Assembly: GCA_002686055.1 (NCBI GenBank)
Contig: NYZU01000003.1
Coordinates: forward strand, 79,232-130,375
From: Oceanospirillaceae bacterium
GTDB lineage: Bacteria; Pseudomonadota; Gammaproteobacteria; Pseudomonadales; Balneatricaceae
Direction: 5' to 3'
Length of the DNA: 51,144 nt
Positions within the stretch are counted from its first letter, which is position 1; every line of letters begins with the position of its first letter. A program made the position numbers and the translations under genes. Of this stretch, positions 1 through 7,978 are shown piece by piece. The notes beneath the pieces are model-generated. The model had not been told where the DNA came from and did no database searches. It was given only the letters and a program-made list of their open reading frames with translations.

Positions 1-529
1 GGATTTAGATTACCCGGGAGGGCCGCATGTCGCTCGTTTGGCTGAACGTGGGCAAGCTGGGCGCTTTACTTTCCCTCGTCCTATGGTTGATCGTCCCGGC
101 TTAGATATGAGTTTTAGTGGCCTAAAAACAGCGGCTTTATACGCGGTGCAGGATTTACAGCAAGCGAGTGCTACGGGTCAGTTAAGCGAGCAGGATAAAG
201 CTGATATATGTTTAGCTTTTGAACTTGCAGTAGTAGATACTTTGGCCATTAAATGTCGGCGTGCCTTAGAACAAACAGGGCATAAAACCCTTATTATGGC
301 CGGTGGTGTGAGTGCCAACCAGCGTTTGCGTTTAAAGCTATCGCAAGCAACAGCCAAATTAGGTGCTCAAGTAAATTATCCACGCCCAGCTTATTGTACT
401 GATAATGGCGCCATGATTGCTTTTGCTGGTGCTTTGCGGCTACAAGCCGGTCAAGCTGATGATTTAAGCTTGCAGATTCGCCCGCGTTGGCCACTAACAG
501 AATTGCCATCAATTAGCCCCAATATTTAA
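1..529 (+). CDS. tsaD: tRNA N6-threonylcarbamoyladenosine synthesis protein TsaD, C-terminal part (5' truncated by window)
   Basis: TsaD (Gcp/YgjD) transfers the threonylcarbamoyl group to A37 of ANN-decoding tRNAs, working in the cytoplasm with TsaB and TsaE. The reading frame is already open at base 2, where it encodes [16 protein letters not shown], a characteristic TsaD stretch, so the gene begins upstream of the window. Further family motifs follow: [21 protein letters not shown] and [16 protein letters not shown] near the C-terminus. The ASKHA fold supplies the metal and nucleotide sites. The stop lies 48 bp before folB, and no plsY gene separates tsaD from folB here. Identity is secure; only the N-terminal half is unseen. 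Confidence 0.95.
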   Translation, partial: DLDYPGGPHVARLAERGQAGRFTFPRPMVDRPGLDMSFSGLKTAALYAVQDLQQASATGQLSEQDKADICLAFELAVVDTLAIKCRRALEQTGHKTLIMAGGVSANQRLRLKLSQATAKLGAQVNYPRPAYCTDNGAMIAFAGALRLQAGQADDLSLQIRPRWPLTELPSISPNI

Positions 530-577
530 TCATCACTAGCAAATAGTGATAACTGTTTGGGTTTGGAAGGAGAGATA

Positions 578-934
578 ATGGATAGGGTTTATATACATGG
601 TCTGGCTGTAGAGACAGTTATCGGTATTTTTGACTGGGAACGAACCATTAAACAGAAAGTTGTGGTTGATCTGGAAATGGCTGTCGATATTAAGGCCTCA
701 GCTGCGAGTGAAAATATTGATCGCACAGTGAGTTACAAAGATGTAGCTGATCGCTTGATTGAATTTATTGCCAACAGTGAGTTTTTACTAGTTGAGACCA
801 TGGCAGAGGAAATTGCGAACCTGATTTTGACAGAATTTCCAGTACCTTTTGTGCGCTTAAAGCTGGGTAAGCCCGGTGCTGTTCCAGAAGCGCAGGATGT
901 GGGCGTTATGATTGAACGTGGCCAGAAGCCGTAA
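578..934 (+). CDS. folB: Dihydroneopterin aldolase FolB
   Basis: FolB converts 7,8-dihydroneopterin to 6-hydroxymethyl-7,8-dihydropterin plus glycolaldehyde in folate synthesis. The 118-residue product has the normal small single-domain length. It opens MDRVYIHGLAVETVIGIFDWER, the typical family start, with conserved VSYKDVADRL mid-protein and LKLGKPGAVPEA near the end. The ATG at 578 is preferred over an upstream in-frame TTG because the strong Shine-Dalgarno GGAAGGAGAG sits just before it at about 565-574. The stop overlaps the folK start as TAATG, so the two consecutive folate enzymes are probably translationally coupled. Confidence 0.95.
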   Translation: MDRVYIHGLAVETVIGIFDWERTIKQKVVVDLEMAVDIKASAASENIDRTVSYKDVADRLIEFIANSEFLLVETMAEEIANLILTEFPVPFVRLKLGKPGAVPEAQDVGVMIERGQKP

Positions 935-1419
935 TGACTATTCAGATATACCTAGGTTTGGGGGCTAATATTGACCCTGAAGAATGTTTGCAAGCTGGGG
1001 TTAGGGCTATCCGCCAAGCTTTTACCGAGGTTAACTTGTCGCCTGTATATCAGGCTCCGGCCATTAATATTGATGGCCCAGATTTTTTAAATATGGTGGT
1101 GTCTTGTCAGACGGATTGGACACTGTCGGAACTCAATGACTGGATCAAAATGATTGAACAACAGCATGGACGTGACCGTAGTCAGCCCCAGCCAAGCAGT
1201 CATCGGTTGGATATTGATGTGTTGTTATATGGTGACTTGATAAGTCCAGCCGATAATATACCCCGCACTGATATTATGCAGCGGGCATATGTATTAAGAC
1301 CTTTAGCCAAGCTGGCACCACAATTAGTTTATCCTGGTAGTCAAAAAACCATATTAGAATTATGGCAACAAAATGAGTTGGGGCAGCCAACTCAAACTTC
1401 CCCACTGGCTTTTGATTAA
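934..1419 (+). CDS. folK: 2-amino-4-hydroxy-6-hydroxymethyldihydropteridine pyrophosphokinase FolK
   Basis: HPPK transfers pyrophosphate from ATP to 6-hydroxymethyl-7,8-dihydropterin, the step after FolB. The 161-aa product has the family signature: YLGLGANI at the N-terminus, the SHRLDIDVLLYGD segment with the magnesium-binding aspartates, and RAYVLRPLAKLAP towards the C-terminus. Length is typical. It overlaps folB by one base and converges on cca, whose stop lies only a base or two beyond its own, so there is no space for a conventional terminator between them. Confidence 0.95.
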   Translation: MTIQIYLGLGANIDPEECLQAGVRAIRQAFTEVNLSPVYQAPAINIDGPDFLNMVVSCQTDWTLSELNDWIKMIEQQHGRDRSQPQPSSHRLDIDVLLYGDLISPADNIPRTDIMQRAYVLRPLAKLAPQLVYPGSQKTILELWQQNELGQPTQTSPLAFD

Positions 1420-1420
1420 C

Positions 1421-2563
1421 CTAAATAGTTTTTGCCAAGGCAGCTATTTGCCCTGCTTTTAAGGCCTCACCTAGAGCTTTACCCTCTAATCCTTGGGCTA
1501 TATATTGTTGTGCGGTTATGGCCTTAATGGTTAATAAATCAGCATCAATTATTTGTTTTAGACTCGAACCAAAACTCAAATCCGGTAGTTCCATCTGGCC
1601 TTGGCTATGTATGATACCGCACAGCATAATCAGGCGGTTAACAAGGCTAGTATCTTTTAGGGCACCACAGTTATGAAGCAACATAAAGCGTTGGGTTGGA
1701 TCAAGTTGGGGGTAGTGCAGAAGTTTACGTTGATGCATGCTAAGTTGCACACATAGGTTAAGGGTACTCTTGGGCAAACTTAAGTCTTTCCCCAGTGTTT
1801 CCTGCTGAGGCTTATTTAATGAGTGAAATAAAATGGCCAGTCGATCATTAGGGTCTGTTAACTGTTCACAGGCTAGTTTTAATAAGCCAAGAGGATTGCG
1901 TCTACTTAACAATAGTTTGGCTAAAGGAGGAGCGATCTGCGCTAGGGCACCAAGTTCTAATAGCGTGGCAAAATATTCCCATGGGCTAGGTGTTTGCAGC
2001 GCCTTGTAAGTTTCATGCCATAAGCGCTGGATAGCTATTTCTTGTAGTTCGCCAGAAGCCACTAACTGTTGGGCTAATTGCTTGGTTGCCGGATCAATTT
2101 GAAAACCGAGGTGACCTAGATGAGCACGAAAACGAGCTAAACGTATGACCCTTAAAGGGTCTTCTACAAATGCTGGGGAGACATGGCGTAACACACGTTG
2201 GCGAATATCTTGTTGGCCATGAAAGGGATCAATAAGTTGCCCATCTTTACTTTCAGCTATGGCATTGATGGTTAGATCCCGGCGCTCCAAATCTTCTTCA
2301 AGAGTGACACTCGGGGCAGCATGCACAGCAAAACCAGTGTAGCCCTTGCCAGCTTTGCGCTCAGTCCGGGCTAGAGCATATTCCTCTTTACTTTGTGGAT
2401 GCAGAAATACCGGAAAATCCTTGCCAATCTGTGTATAGCCGAGATCTATTAGGTCCTGTGGCGTAGCACCCACAACCACGTGATCGTAATCATATACAGG
2501 TAGACCAAGAAGCCGGTCGCGGACCGCGCCACCAACGATATAGGATTGCCAGTTTGTCTGCAC
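1421..2563 (-). CDS. cca: CCA-adding tRNA nucleotidyltransferase, with degenerate HD domain
   Basis: This enzyme builds or repairs the 3' CCA end of tRNA from CTP and ATP without a template. Residues 1-140 hold the class II nucleotidyltransferase head: [13 protein letters not shown], the metal-binding [11 protein letters not shown], and the [10 protein letters not shown] motif followed by [16 protein letters not shown]. Multifunctional gammaproteobacterial CCA enzymes carry a C-terminal HD phosphohydrolase domain. Here the equivalent segment reads [12 protein letters not shown], so the catalytic His-Asp pair is His-Ser, and the protein is only 380 aa. I infer that transferase activity is kept while 2',3'-cyclic phosphodiesterase and phosphatase activity is probably lost. 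It lies downstream of glpE on the same strand. Confidence 0.93.
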   Translation of the reverse strand: MQTNWQSYIVGGAVRDRLLGLPVYDYDHVVVGATPQDLIDLGYTQIGKDFPVFLHPQSKEEYALARTERKAGKGYTGFAVHAAPSVTLEEDLERRDLTINAIAESKDGQLIDPFHGQQDIRQRVLRHVSPAFVEDPLRVIRLARFRAHLGHLGFQIDPATKQLAQQLVASGELQEIAIQRLWHETYKALQTPSPWEYFATLLELGALAQIAPPLAKLLLSRRNPLGLLKLACEQLTDPNDRLAILFHSLNKPQQETLGKDLSLPKSTLNLCVQLSMHQRKLLHYPQLDPTQRFMLLHNCGALKDTSLVNRLIMLCGIIHSQGQMELPDLSFGSSLKQIIDADLLTIKAITAQQYIAQGLEGKALGEALKAGQIAALAKTI

Positions 2564-2586
2564 TTAGTTCACTTTTGTTAGATACA

Positions 2587-2901
2587 TTAGGTACATAGCT
2601 GTGGTTGCGTGGTGCAAAACTCATTGAAGCCACCTTGCAGACTATACACCTCATCAAACCCTTGTTGAATAAATACTTCCGCTGCTTGCATGGAGCTAAT
2701 ACCCCTATAGCAACAGACAACCACAGCCTTATCCATATCAGCATCCGCCAAAAAAGGATGAATACTAGCATTATCAATATGTTGGCTGCCTTGAATATGG
2801 CTGGCATTATAGCTGTTGATATCGCGAATATCCAAGATATAGGCGCCTTTATCAAGCTGGTCTGCAATACCATTAGAATCAATAATTTGCACCTGAGTCA
2901 T
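2587..2901 (-). CDS. glpE: Thiosulfate sulfurtransferase GlpE (single-domain rhodanese)
   Basis: GlpE moves sulfane sulfur from thiosulfate to acceptors such as cyanide or thioredoxin. The 104-aa product is one rhodanese domain. The active-site loop is CYRGISS, with the catalytic cysteine at residue 64, close to the CYHGNSS loop of E. coli GlpE. Other rhodanese landmarks are LDIRDINSYNASHIQGS and the GGFNEF segment near the end. It is separated from apaH by about 114 bp and followed closely by cca, an order shared with Pseudomonas relatives. The long plus-strand open frame over the same bases looks like a shadow. Confidence 0.9.
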   Translation of the reverse strand: MTQVQIIDSNGIADQLDKGAYILDIRDINSYNASHIQGSQHIDNASIHPFLADADMDKAVVVCCYRGISSMQAAEVFIQQGFDEVYSLQGGFNEFCTTQPQLCT

Positions 2902-3015
2902 AGGTTTTTATCTCTATGTTAAATATAGCTTTATTGAAGGTGTTGCCTAATTGTCGGGTGTTGCTAAATAAACAATCAGCACAAACTAGGCTAATTATCT
3001 TGGCACAACCTAGTA

Positions 3016-3816
3016 CTATGAGCAAGCAACAGTAAAGACTTGGCTATCATCGAGGCGCAGCATTTTTAACTGGCCGCCCCAGACACAGCCCATATCTAGA
3101 TTAACGATATTTGCTTGATTTGTTTCACCTTCAAGGGCCGCCCAGTGGCCAAAGAGCTGTCGACACTTTACTTGGCTTGGATAGGTAAACCAAGGCGCAT
3201 AACCCTCAGGAGCATTATTGGGCTTGCTTTTGGTAGTTAATTCTAATCTGCCTTGCGCATTAGTGAAACGCATGCGGGTAAAGTAGTTGGTTATACAGCG
3301 CCAGCGGGCAGGGCCAGATAAATCAGGCTGCCATTGATCGGGAAGGTTGCCATACATATTGGCAAAATACAGCTTTTGTTCGCTACCAGTAAGCACCTGT
3401 TGGAGCTCATTAGATAAACTTTGTGCCGTAGTTAAATCCCAGTTTGGGGGAATACCAGCGTGCGTCATAACGGTATTAAATGGTTGGCTAAAATGCAGTA
3501 ATGGTTGTGCTTGTAGCCACTGCATTAAAGCATCTCTATCGGGTGCTGCAAGGATAGGGGCTAAGCTAGGGTCAACTGAGAGGTTAGTTGCACCATGGTG
3601 CAATGCCAGCAGATGCAGATCGTGATTACCAAGCACAACTTTTGCTCGTTCACCCATGTGCATCACCAAGCGCAAAGTGGCTAAGGAGTCAGGTCCTCGG
3701 TTTACCAGATCACCAGCAAACCAAAGATGATCTCGATCACTAAACTGTACCTGGTCTAGTAATCTTTGCAGTGGCTCTAAGCAGCCCTGCAGATCACCAA
3801 CGGCATAGGTGGCCAT
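3016..3816 (-). CDS. apaH: Symmetrical bis(5'-nucleosyl)-tetraphosphatase ApaH
   Basis: ApaH splits Ap4A symmetrically into two ADP, removes Np4N caps from RNA and belongs to the calcineurin-like metallophosphoesterases. The 266-aa product has the metal-binding series in order: GDLQGC at residues 7-12, FAGDLVNRGPDSL about residue 34, VLGNHDLHLL about residue 61, and a later conserved TMTHAGIPP. Length is normal. Its start overlaps the apaG stop as TAATG, and rsmA lies upstream, giving the familiar rsmA-apaG-apaH run. Confidence 0.96.
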   Translation of the reverse strand: MATYAVGDLQGCLEPLQRLLDQVQFSDRDHLWFAGDLVNRGPDSLATLRLVMHMGERAKVVLGNHDLHLLALHHGATNLSVDPSLAPILAAPDRDALMQWLQAQPLLHFSQPFNTVMTHAGIPPNWDLTTAQSLSNELQQVLTGSEQKLYFANMYGNLPDQWQPDLSGPARWRCITNYFTRMRFTNAQGRLELTTKSKPNNAPEGYAPWFTYPSQVKCRQLFGHWAALEGETNQANIVNLDMGCVWGGQLKMLRLDDSQVFTVACS

Positions 3817-4205
3817 TAGTTAAGGGCGTGGGGGTAGGCCAAAGTAAAGGGTGGGATAGTGGCGTTAAATTCATGGCCATCAGCCGCTTTCATGCCATAA
3901 CGACCACTCATGCTGCCAACACGAGTACCTAGTACCGTACCACTGGTATAACTATGCTGTTGACCTGGGTCAATAATAGGTTGATTGCCCACAACACCGC
4001 TGCCACTTACTTCTTGGGATTCGCCGTTACCATTGGTGATTAACCAATGCCGATCGAGTAGTTGAGCGCTTTGACTACCCTGATTGGTAATGGTGATATG
4101 GTAGGCAAACACATATCGATCCCGTTCCGGGTCCGATTGCTCGGCCACATATTGAGTGTCTACTTTAACATCAACATCGTACTCACTGGGCATGTATTTG
4201 GTCAT
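3816..4205 (-). CDS. apaG: ApaG domain protein
   Basis: ApaG is a small fibronectin-III-like protein of unclear biochemical role, almost always linked to apaH and rsmA. The 129-aa product shows the conserved family core: [53 protein letters not shown] and GSMSGRYGM. It is coupled to apaH by a TAATG overlap and starts 16 bp after the rsmA stop. A second in-frame ATG four codons later could also serve as the start. Confidence 0.94.
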   Translation of the reverse strand: MTKYMPSEYDVDVKVDTQYVAEQSDPERDRYVFAYHITITNQGSQSAQLLDRHWLITNGNGESQEVSGSGVVGNQPIIDPGQQHSYTSGTVLGTRVGSMSGRYGMKAADGHEFNATIPPFTLAYPHALN

Positions 4206-4221
4206 GATGAAAAGTCTCTGT

Positions 4222-5019
4222 TTAACTGTTCTGGTGATAATTGCTTATTTTGACATAATCTGCAACTGTCAGTCGCTCAGGGCGCAGACTCGTATCAATA
4301 TCTATAGTTGCCAATTGGCTGGTATCCATAATGCCTTTCAAATTATTGTGTAGGGTTTTACGACGCTGAGAAAAGGCAGTCTTAACTAACTGGGCAAAAT
4401 GTTGAAAGTTGTCGGCCGGGTGCGGTAATTGATTATATGGCATCATTCTGACAATGGCAGACTCTACTTTAGGGCGGGGATCAAAGGCCTCAGGTGGCAC
4501 CGCAAACAGATTTTCTACCTGACAAAAATATTGCGCCATAATACTAAGGCGTCCATAGTTATTTTCCCCTGCTTGAGCCGCGAGCCGCAATACCACCTCT
4601 TTTTGCAACATAAAATGCATATCAGCAATCAATGGCGCATAGTCTAGGAGATGAAAGATTAGGGGGGTAGAAATATTATAGGGTAGATTTCCCACGATGC
4701 GTAAGCCATCAGTCTCTGAGCTAAGCTGGGAAAAATCAAACCTTAATGCATCCGCCTCATGGATGCGCAAGTTATTACCATAAGTAGCATACTGAATGCG
4801 TAAATGGGGAATCAGATCACGATCTAGTTCAATGACATCGAGGGCACCGGCCGCCGCCAATAGATGCTCAGTTATGGCGCCAAGTCCGGGGCCAATCTCC
4901 ACCAAACCTTGCTGAGGTTGAGGTTTAATACTCGCAATAATATGCCGAATAATGCCCTGGTCCTGAAGAAAATTCTGGCCAAATCGCTTACGGGCTTTGT
5001 GTACTGGCGGATTGCTCAT
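4222..5019 (-). CDS. rsmA: 16S rRNA dimethyladenosine transferase RsmA (KsgA)
   Basis: RsmA dimethylates two adjacent adenosines (A1518 and A1519 in E. coli numbering) in the 3' terminal helix of 16S rRNA, a late small-subunit assembly check. Visible motifs are [12 protein letters not shown] at the N-terminus, the SAM-binding [15 protein letters not shown], and the catalytic NLPYNIST. The C-terminal part has [14 protein letters not shown] and [13 protein letters not shown] chose the ATG at 5019, giving [15 protein letters not shown] and 265 aa, because this matches family N-termini. An ATG at 5037 and a TTG at 5064 are also in frame, and none has a strong Shine-Dalgarno. In relatives pdxA directly precedes rsmA; here gnd intervenes. 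Confidence 0.95.
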   Translation of the reverse strand: MSNPPVHKARKRFGQNFLQDQGIIRHIIASIKPQPQQGLVEIGPGLGAITEHLLAAAGALDVIELDRDLIPHLRIQYATYGNNLRIHEADALRFDFSQLSSETDGLRIVGNLPYNISTPLIFHLLDYAPLIADMHFMLQKEVVLRLAAQAGENNYGRLSIMAQYFCQVENLFAVPPEAFDPRPKVESAIVRMMPYNQLPHPADNFQHFAQLVKTAFSQRRKTLHNNLKGIMDTSQLATIDIDTSLRPERLTVADYVKISNYHQNS

Positions 5020-5400
5020 TGGAATAGCTGGAAACATAGTAGGTTGGCAAACAGTATAGGGCAATTATCCATGAAAAAAGGCTTTTTCGCTAGATATAAG
5101 GCTACTAACTATAAGGTTTTAAGGTCCTTGAATTACTTATACTTAAGTAATTTATTTGTCTGAATAGACATATTCAAAAGCATACCAATAAGTTAGTGTA
5201 ATTAGCTTATTTGTTTATGCTTTGAGTGCCATTTAGGCATTATAAAATGTTTAAAAAACTTTTATAATATGTGTATATAGATGCAACTAGCACTTGGGTG
5301 TGAAGAGCAAGCGATATATAGGGAAGGCAGTCGCATAAGACTGTCTAAATAAACGATGCATAAATATGCAAAAATTATATAACTCACGGAAATAAAAAAT
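5020..5400. other. AT-rich gap between divergent rsmA and gnd
   Basis: About 380 bp without a convincing gene. Short open frames here have no recognisable product. The gap must carry the promoter for gnd (plus) and probably one for rsmA (minus), which here has lost its usual upstream pdxA. A TATAAT hexamer at 5263-5268 could be a gnd -10 element, but the 17-bp-upstream hexamer TTATAA is a poor -35, so this promoter is tentative. A short palindrome at 5133-5150 is listed separately. The Shine-Dalgarno before gnd is weak (CGGAAATAA). Confidence 0.5.
5133..5150. repeat. Perfect inverted repeat TTACTTA-N4-TAAGTAA
   Basis: Seven-base perfect arms separated by TACT lie in the intergenic region between rsmA and gnd. 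The size and symmetry fit a dimeric regulator site, but in AT-rich DNA such a palindrome could arise by chance. No T-tract or GC content suggests a terminator. Confidence 0.4.
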
Positions 5401-6900
5401 ATGTCTGATTGTGATATTGGCTTGATGGGCTTGGCTGTAATGGGCCAAAATCTGGTTCTGAATATGGCAGAAAATGGCTATCAGGTATCTGTTTACAATC
5501 GTACTACCAGTAAAGTAGATGACTTTGTTAATAGTGATGCTGCTAAGCCGTTTAACATTGTTGGTACCCATAGTCTAAAAGAGCTTGTAGCGAGTCTAAA
5601 ACGCCCACGTAAAGTCATGTTGATGATCAAGTCAGGTGATGCTGTACCAACCCTAGAAGACAAACTTTATCCCGAAGCAGCAACCGCAGATGCAGTTATT
5701 GAGCAACTCGTCGAGTTGTTGGAGCCAGGCGATATTATCATCGATGGTGGTAACACCCACTTTTATGATACCGAGCGTAGAACCAAATGGCTGGAAACAA
5801 AAGGTTTACTTTATGTTGGTGCTGGCGTTTCTGGTGGTGAGGAAGGTGCGCGTTTTGGGCCTAGTATGATGCCAGGTGGTAGTGCCGAGGCTTGGCCTGC
5901 AATACAGCCTATTTTCCAGGCTATTGCTGCTAAAGTGGGGCCAAACAAAGATATTCCTTGTTGTGAGTGGGTCGGCCCACGCGGCGCTGGTCACTATGTA
6001 AAGATGGTACATAACGGCATCGAGTATGGTGATATGCAGCTTATTTGTGAAGCTTACATTATGCTTAAGGAGGCTGCAGGCCTCTCTAATGAAGAACTTT
6101 ATGACGTCTTTGATACCTGGAATCAAGGCGAGTTACGCAGTTATTTGATCGAAATTAGCCGGGATATCTTTAGTGTCAAAGACCCTGAAGGTGACGGCTA
6201 TTTGGTCGATAAAATCCTTGATACGGCAGGTGCTAAAGGTACGGGCAAATGGATGAGTCAGTTAGCTCTTGATCTAGGTGCGCCAAGTACCTTGGTTACG
6301 GCCGCTGTATACGCCCGCGGCATGTCGAGTCAGAAACAACAGCGTTTAAAAGCCGGGCAACTTTTCTCTGGCCCAGATACCAAGCTAGATTTAGCCAAAT
6401 TTGGTGGTAAAGAAGGCTTTATTGAAGCTGTCCGTCAAGCCCTATACGCTTCGAAGATTTGTAGTTATGCACAGGGCTTTGTGCAATTACAAGCAGCCGC
6501 AAAAGAGCATGATTGGTCATTGAATTATGGTGATTGTGCGCTCTTATGGCGTGGTGGTTGTATTATTCGTGCGCAATTCCTCGATCGTATCAAAGAAGCC
6601 TTTGATAATGAGCCGCAACTGGAAAACCTATTGCTTCACCCATACTTCAAAGATGCCGTAGCTAACTATCAAGCGCCATGGCGTGAAGTGATTGTGGCAG
6701 CTACCCAATTAGGTATTGCTGTACCCGCCTTTACCTCGGCTTTGAATTATTTTGATAGTTACCGTACGGCATACTTACCAGCCAACCTTCTACAAGCCCA
6801 GCGTGATTACTTTGGTGCCCATACTTATAATCGCACTGATAAGGCTGGGACTTTCCACACAGAATGGCTGCAACTGCGCAAGCAGCCTGCCAGCGAATAA
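5401..6900 (+). CDS. gnd: 6-phosphogluconate dehydrogenase, decarboxylating
   Basis: Gnd oxidises 6-phosphogluconate to ribulose 5-phosphate, CO2 and NADPH in the pentose phosphate pathway. The product of 499 aa is of the long class. The N-terminal Rossmann domain begins IGLMGLAVMGQNLVLNMAENG and continues with VYNRTTSKVDDF. GVSGGEEGARFGPSMMPGG and the catalytic GAGHYVKMVHNGIEYGD follow, then the all-helical domain with AGAKGTGKW and the ALLWRGGCIIR stretch. It is about 30 residues longer than E. coli Gnd, with an extra segment around residue 85-95. It sits alone on the plus strand between rsmA and pdxA, with its own terminator. The ribulose 5-phosphate product is the substrate of Rpe, encoded 6 kb downstream. 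Confidence 0.96.
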   Translation: MSDCDIGLMGLAVMGQNLVLNMAENGYQVSVYNRTTSKVDDFVNSDAAKPFNIVGTHSLKELVASLKRPRKVMLMIKSGDAVPTLEDKLYPEAATADAVIEQLVELLEPGDIIIDGGNTHFYDTERRTKWLETKGLLYVGAGVSGGEEGARFGPSMMPGGSAEAWPAIQPIFQAIAAKVGPNKDIPCCEWVGPRGAGHYVKMVHNGIEYGDMQLICEAYIMLKEAAGLSNEELYDVFDTWNQGELRSYLIEISRDIFSVKDPEGDGYLVDKILDTAGAKGTGKWMSQLALDLGAPSTLVTAAVYARGMSSQKQQRLKAGQLFSGPDTKLDLAKFGGKEGFIEAVRQALYASKICSYAQGFVQLQAAAKEHDWSLNYGDCALLWRGGCIIRAQFLDRIKEAFDNEPQLENLLLHPYFKDAVANYQAPWREVIVAATQLGIAVPAFTSALNYFDSYRTAYLPANLLQAQRDYFGAHTYNRTDKAGTFHTEWLQLRKQPASE

Positions 6901-6926
6901 TCTGTTTCATCTTAAAGAATGCCAGC

Positions 6927-6953
6927 CACTTGGTCAGTATAGCTGACCAAGTG
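6927..6953. terminator. Bidirectional hairpin between convergent gnd and pdxA
   Basis: Perfect 11-bp stem CACTTGGTCAG / CTGACCAAGTG with a five-base loop TATAG lies between two convergent stop codons. Flanking T-tracts are weak on both strands, so efficiency is uncertain, but position and stem quality fit a shared terminator. Confidence 0.7.
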
Positions 6954-6987
6954 CGTAGAGGCATGTTTGGCAGTATTGCGAGAAAAT

Positions 6988-7977
6988 TTACAAGCGCATC
7001 AAATTAGCTTGGGCAACGGCTTCCAGTAAACTACTAGCACTGGCTTTGCCGGTGCCGGCTAGATCTAGTGCTGTGCCGTGGTCCACAGAAGTGCGGATAA
7101 TCGGTAGTCCCAAGGTGATATTGACGGCGTTGCCAAAGCCAGCGTACTTTAATACCGGTAGACCCTGATCATGATACATAGCCAAAACACAATCAGCTTG
7201 TTCAAGGTTGTGGCTATTAAATAGCGTGTCAGCAGGTAATGGACCCACTAAATCAATACCTTCTTGGCGTAACTGTGCCAAGGTAGGAATAATAATGTCC
7301 AATTCCTCACGACCCAAATGGCCGTCTTCTCCCGCATGGGGATTTAAACCACACACATAGATAGTCGGTCTAGGCTTGGCAAAGCGCTGTTGTAACTCTG
7401 CTTGCAATAACCTTACAACCTGTTTAAGCCGCTCTGGTGTGATGGCTGCAGAGACTTTACTCAGGGGCAGGTGAGTGGTTACTAAAGCAACTCGCATAGC
7501 GGCACAAGCTAGCATCATTACCACTTGGTTACTCTGGCAGCGTTGTTGTAAATATTCGGTATGCCCACTAAAAGCAATGCCAGCATCATTTATAACAGCC
7601 TTGTGCACGGGTGCTGTGACCATGGCATGAGCTTCGCCAGCAAGACAAGCATCACATGCCAAATCAAGAGTTTTTAATACATAAGTAGCATTGTTAATAC
7701 TGAGGGAGCCACTAACACAGTCAGCCACTAAGGGCGTATGCCATACTTTAAGCTGTTGCTGGGCAGTTACACTAGGTGGTTGTTGTGGATCAATGGCAGT
7801 AATGTCGATCGACAAACCCAACTGACTGGCTCGTTCTTGCAGTAGTTGTTGATCGGCAATAACGACGATCTCACAATCTGTTTGTGGCCCAGCAAGTTGT
7901 AAGCATAGGTCAGGGCCAATGCCAGCTGGCTCACCAGCGGTGACCAGAATACGCTTTAGCTGTTGATGAGTAGACAA
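6988..7977 (-). CDS. pdxA: 4-hydroxythreonine-4-phosphate dehydrogenase PdxA
   Basis: PdxA oxidises 4-phosphohydroxy-L-threonine in the DXP-dependent pyridoxal phosphate pathway. The 329-aa product shows TAGEPAGIGPDLCLQ at the N-terminus, TAPVHKAVI, FSGHTEYL, CGLNPHAGEDGHLG and MYHDQGLPVLKYAGFG. The last three include the metal-binding histidines. It ends with the conserved TSVDHGTALDLAGTGKA. The only plausible initiation codon is TTG at 7975-7977, directly after the surA stop with one base between, which points to translational coupling. Gene order lptD-surA-pdxA is standard for the group. Confidence 0.95.
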   Translation of the reverse strand: MSTHQQLKRILVTAGEPAGIGPDLCLQLAGPQTDCEIVVIADQQLLQERASQLGLSIDITAIDPQQPPSVTAQQQLKVWHTPLVADCVSGSLSINNATYVLKTLDLACDACLAGEAHAMVTAPVHKAVINDAGIAFSGHTEYLQQRCQSNQVVMMLACAAMRVALVTTHLPLSKVSAAITPERLKQVVRLLQAELQQRFAKPRPTIYVCGLNPHAGEDGHLGREELDIIIPTLAQLRQEGIDLVGPLPADTLFNSHNLEQADCVLAMYHDQGLPVLKYAGFGNAVNITLGLPIIRTSVDHGTALDLAGTGKASASSLLEAVAQANLMRL

Positions 7978-7978
7978 T

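Noticed and set aside
2605-2922. Plus-strand open frame of about 105 codons opposite glpE
   Set aside because: It lies wholly over the glpE rhodanese gene, which has a clear active-site motif; the plus-strand product shows no recognisable feature.
5287-5571. Minus-strand open frame overlapping the gnd start
   Set aside because: It overlaps the well-supported gnd gene, and its product has no family resemblance.
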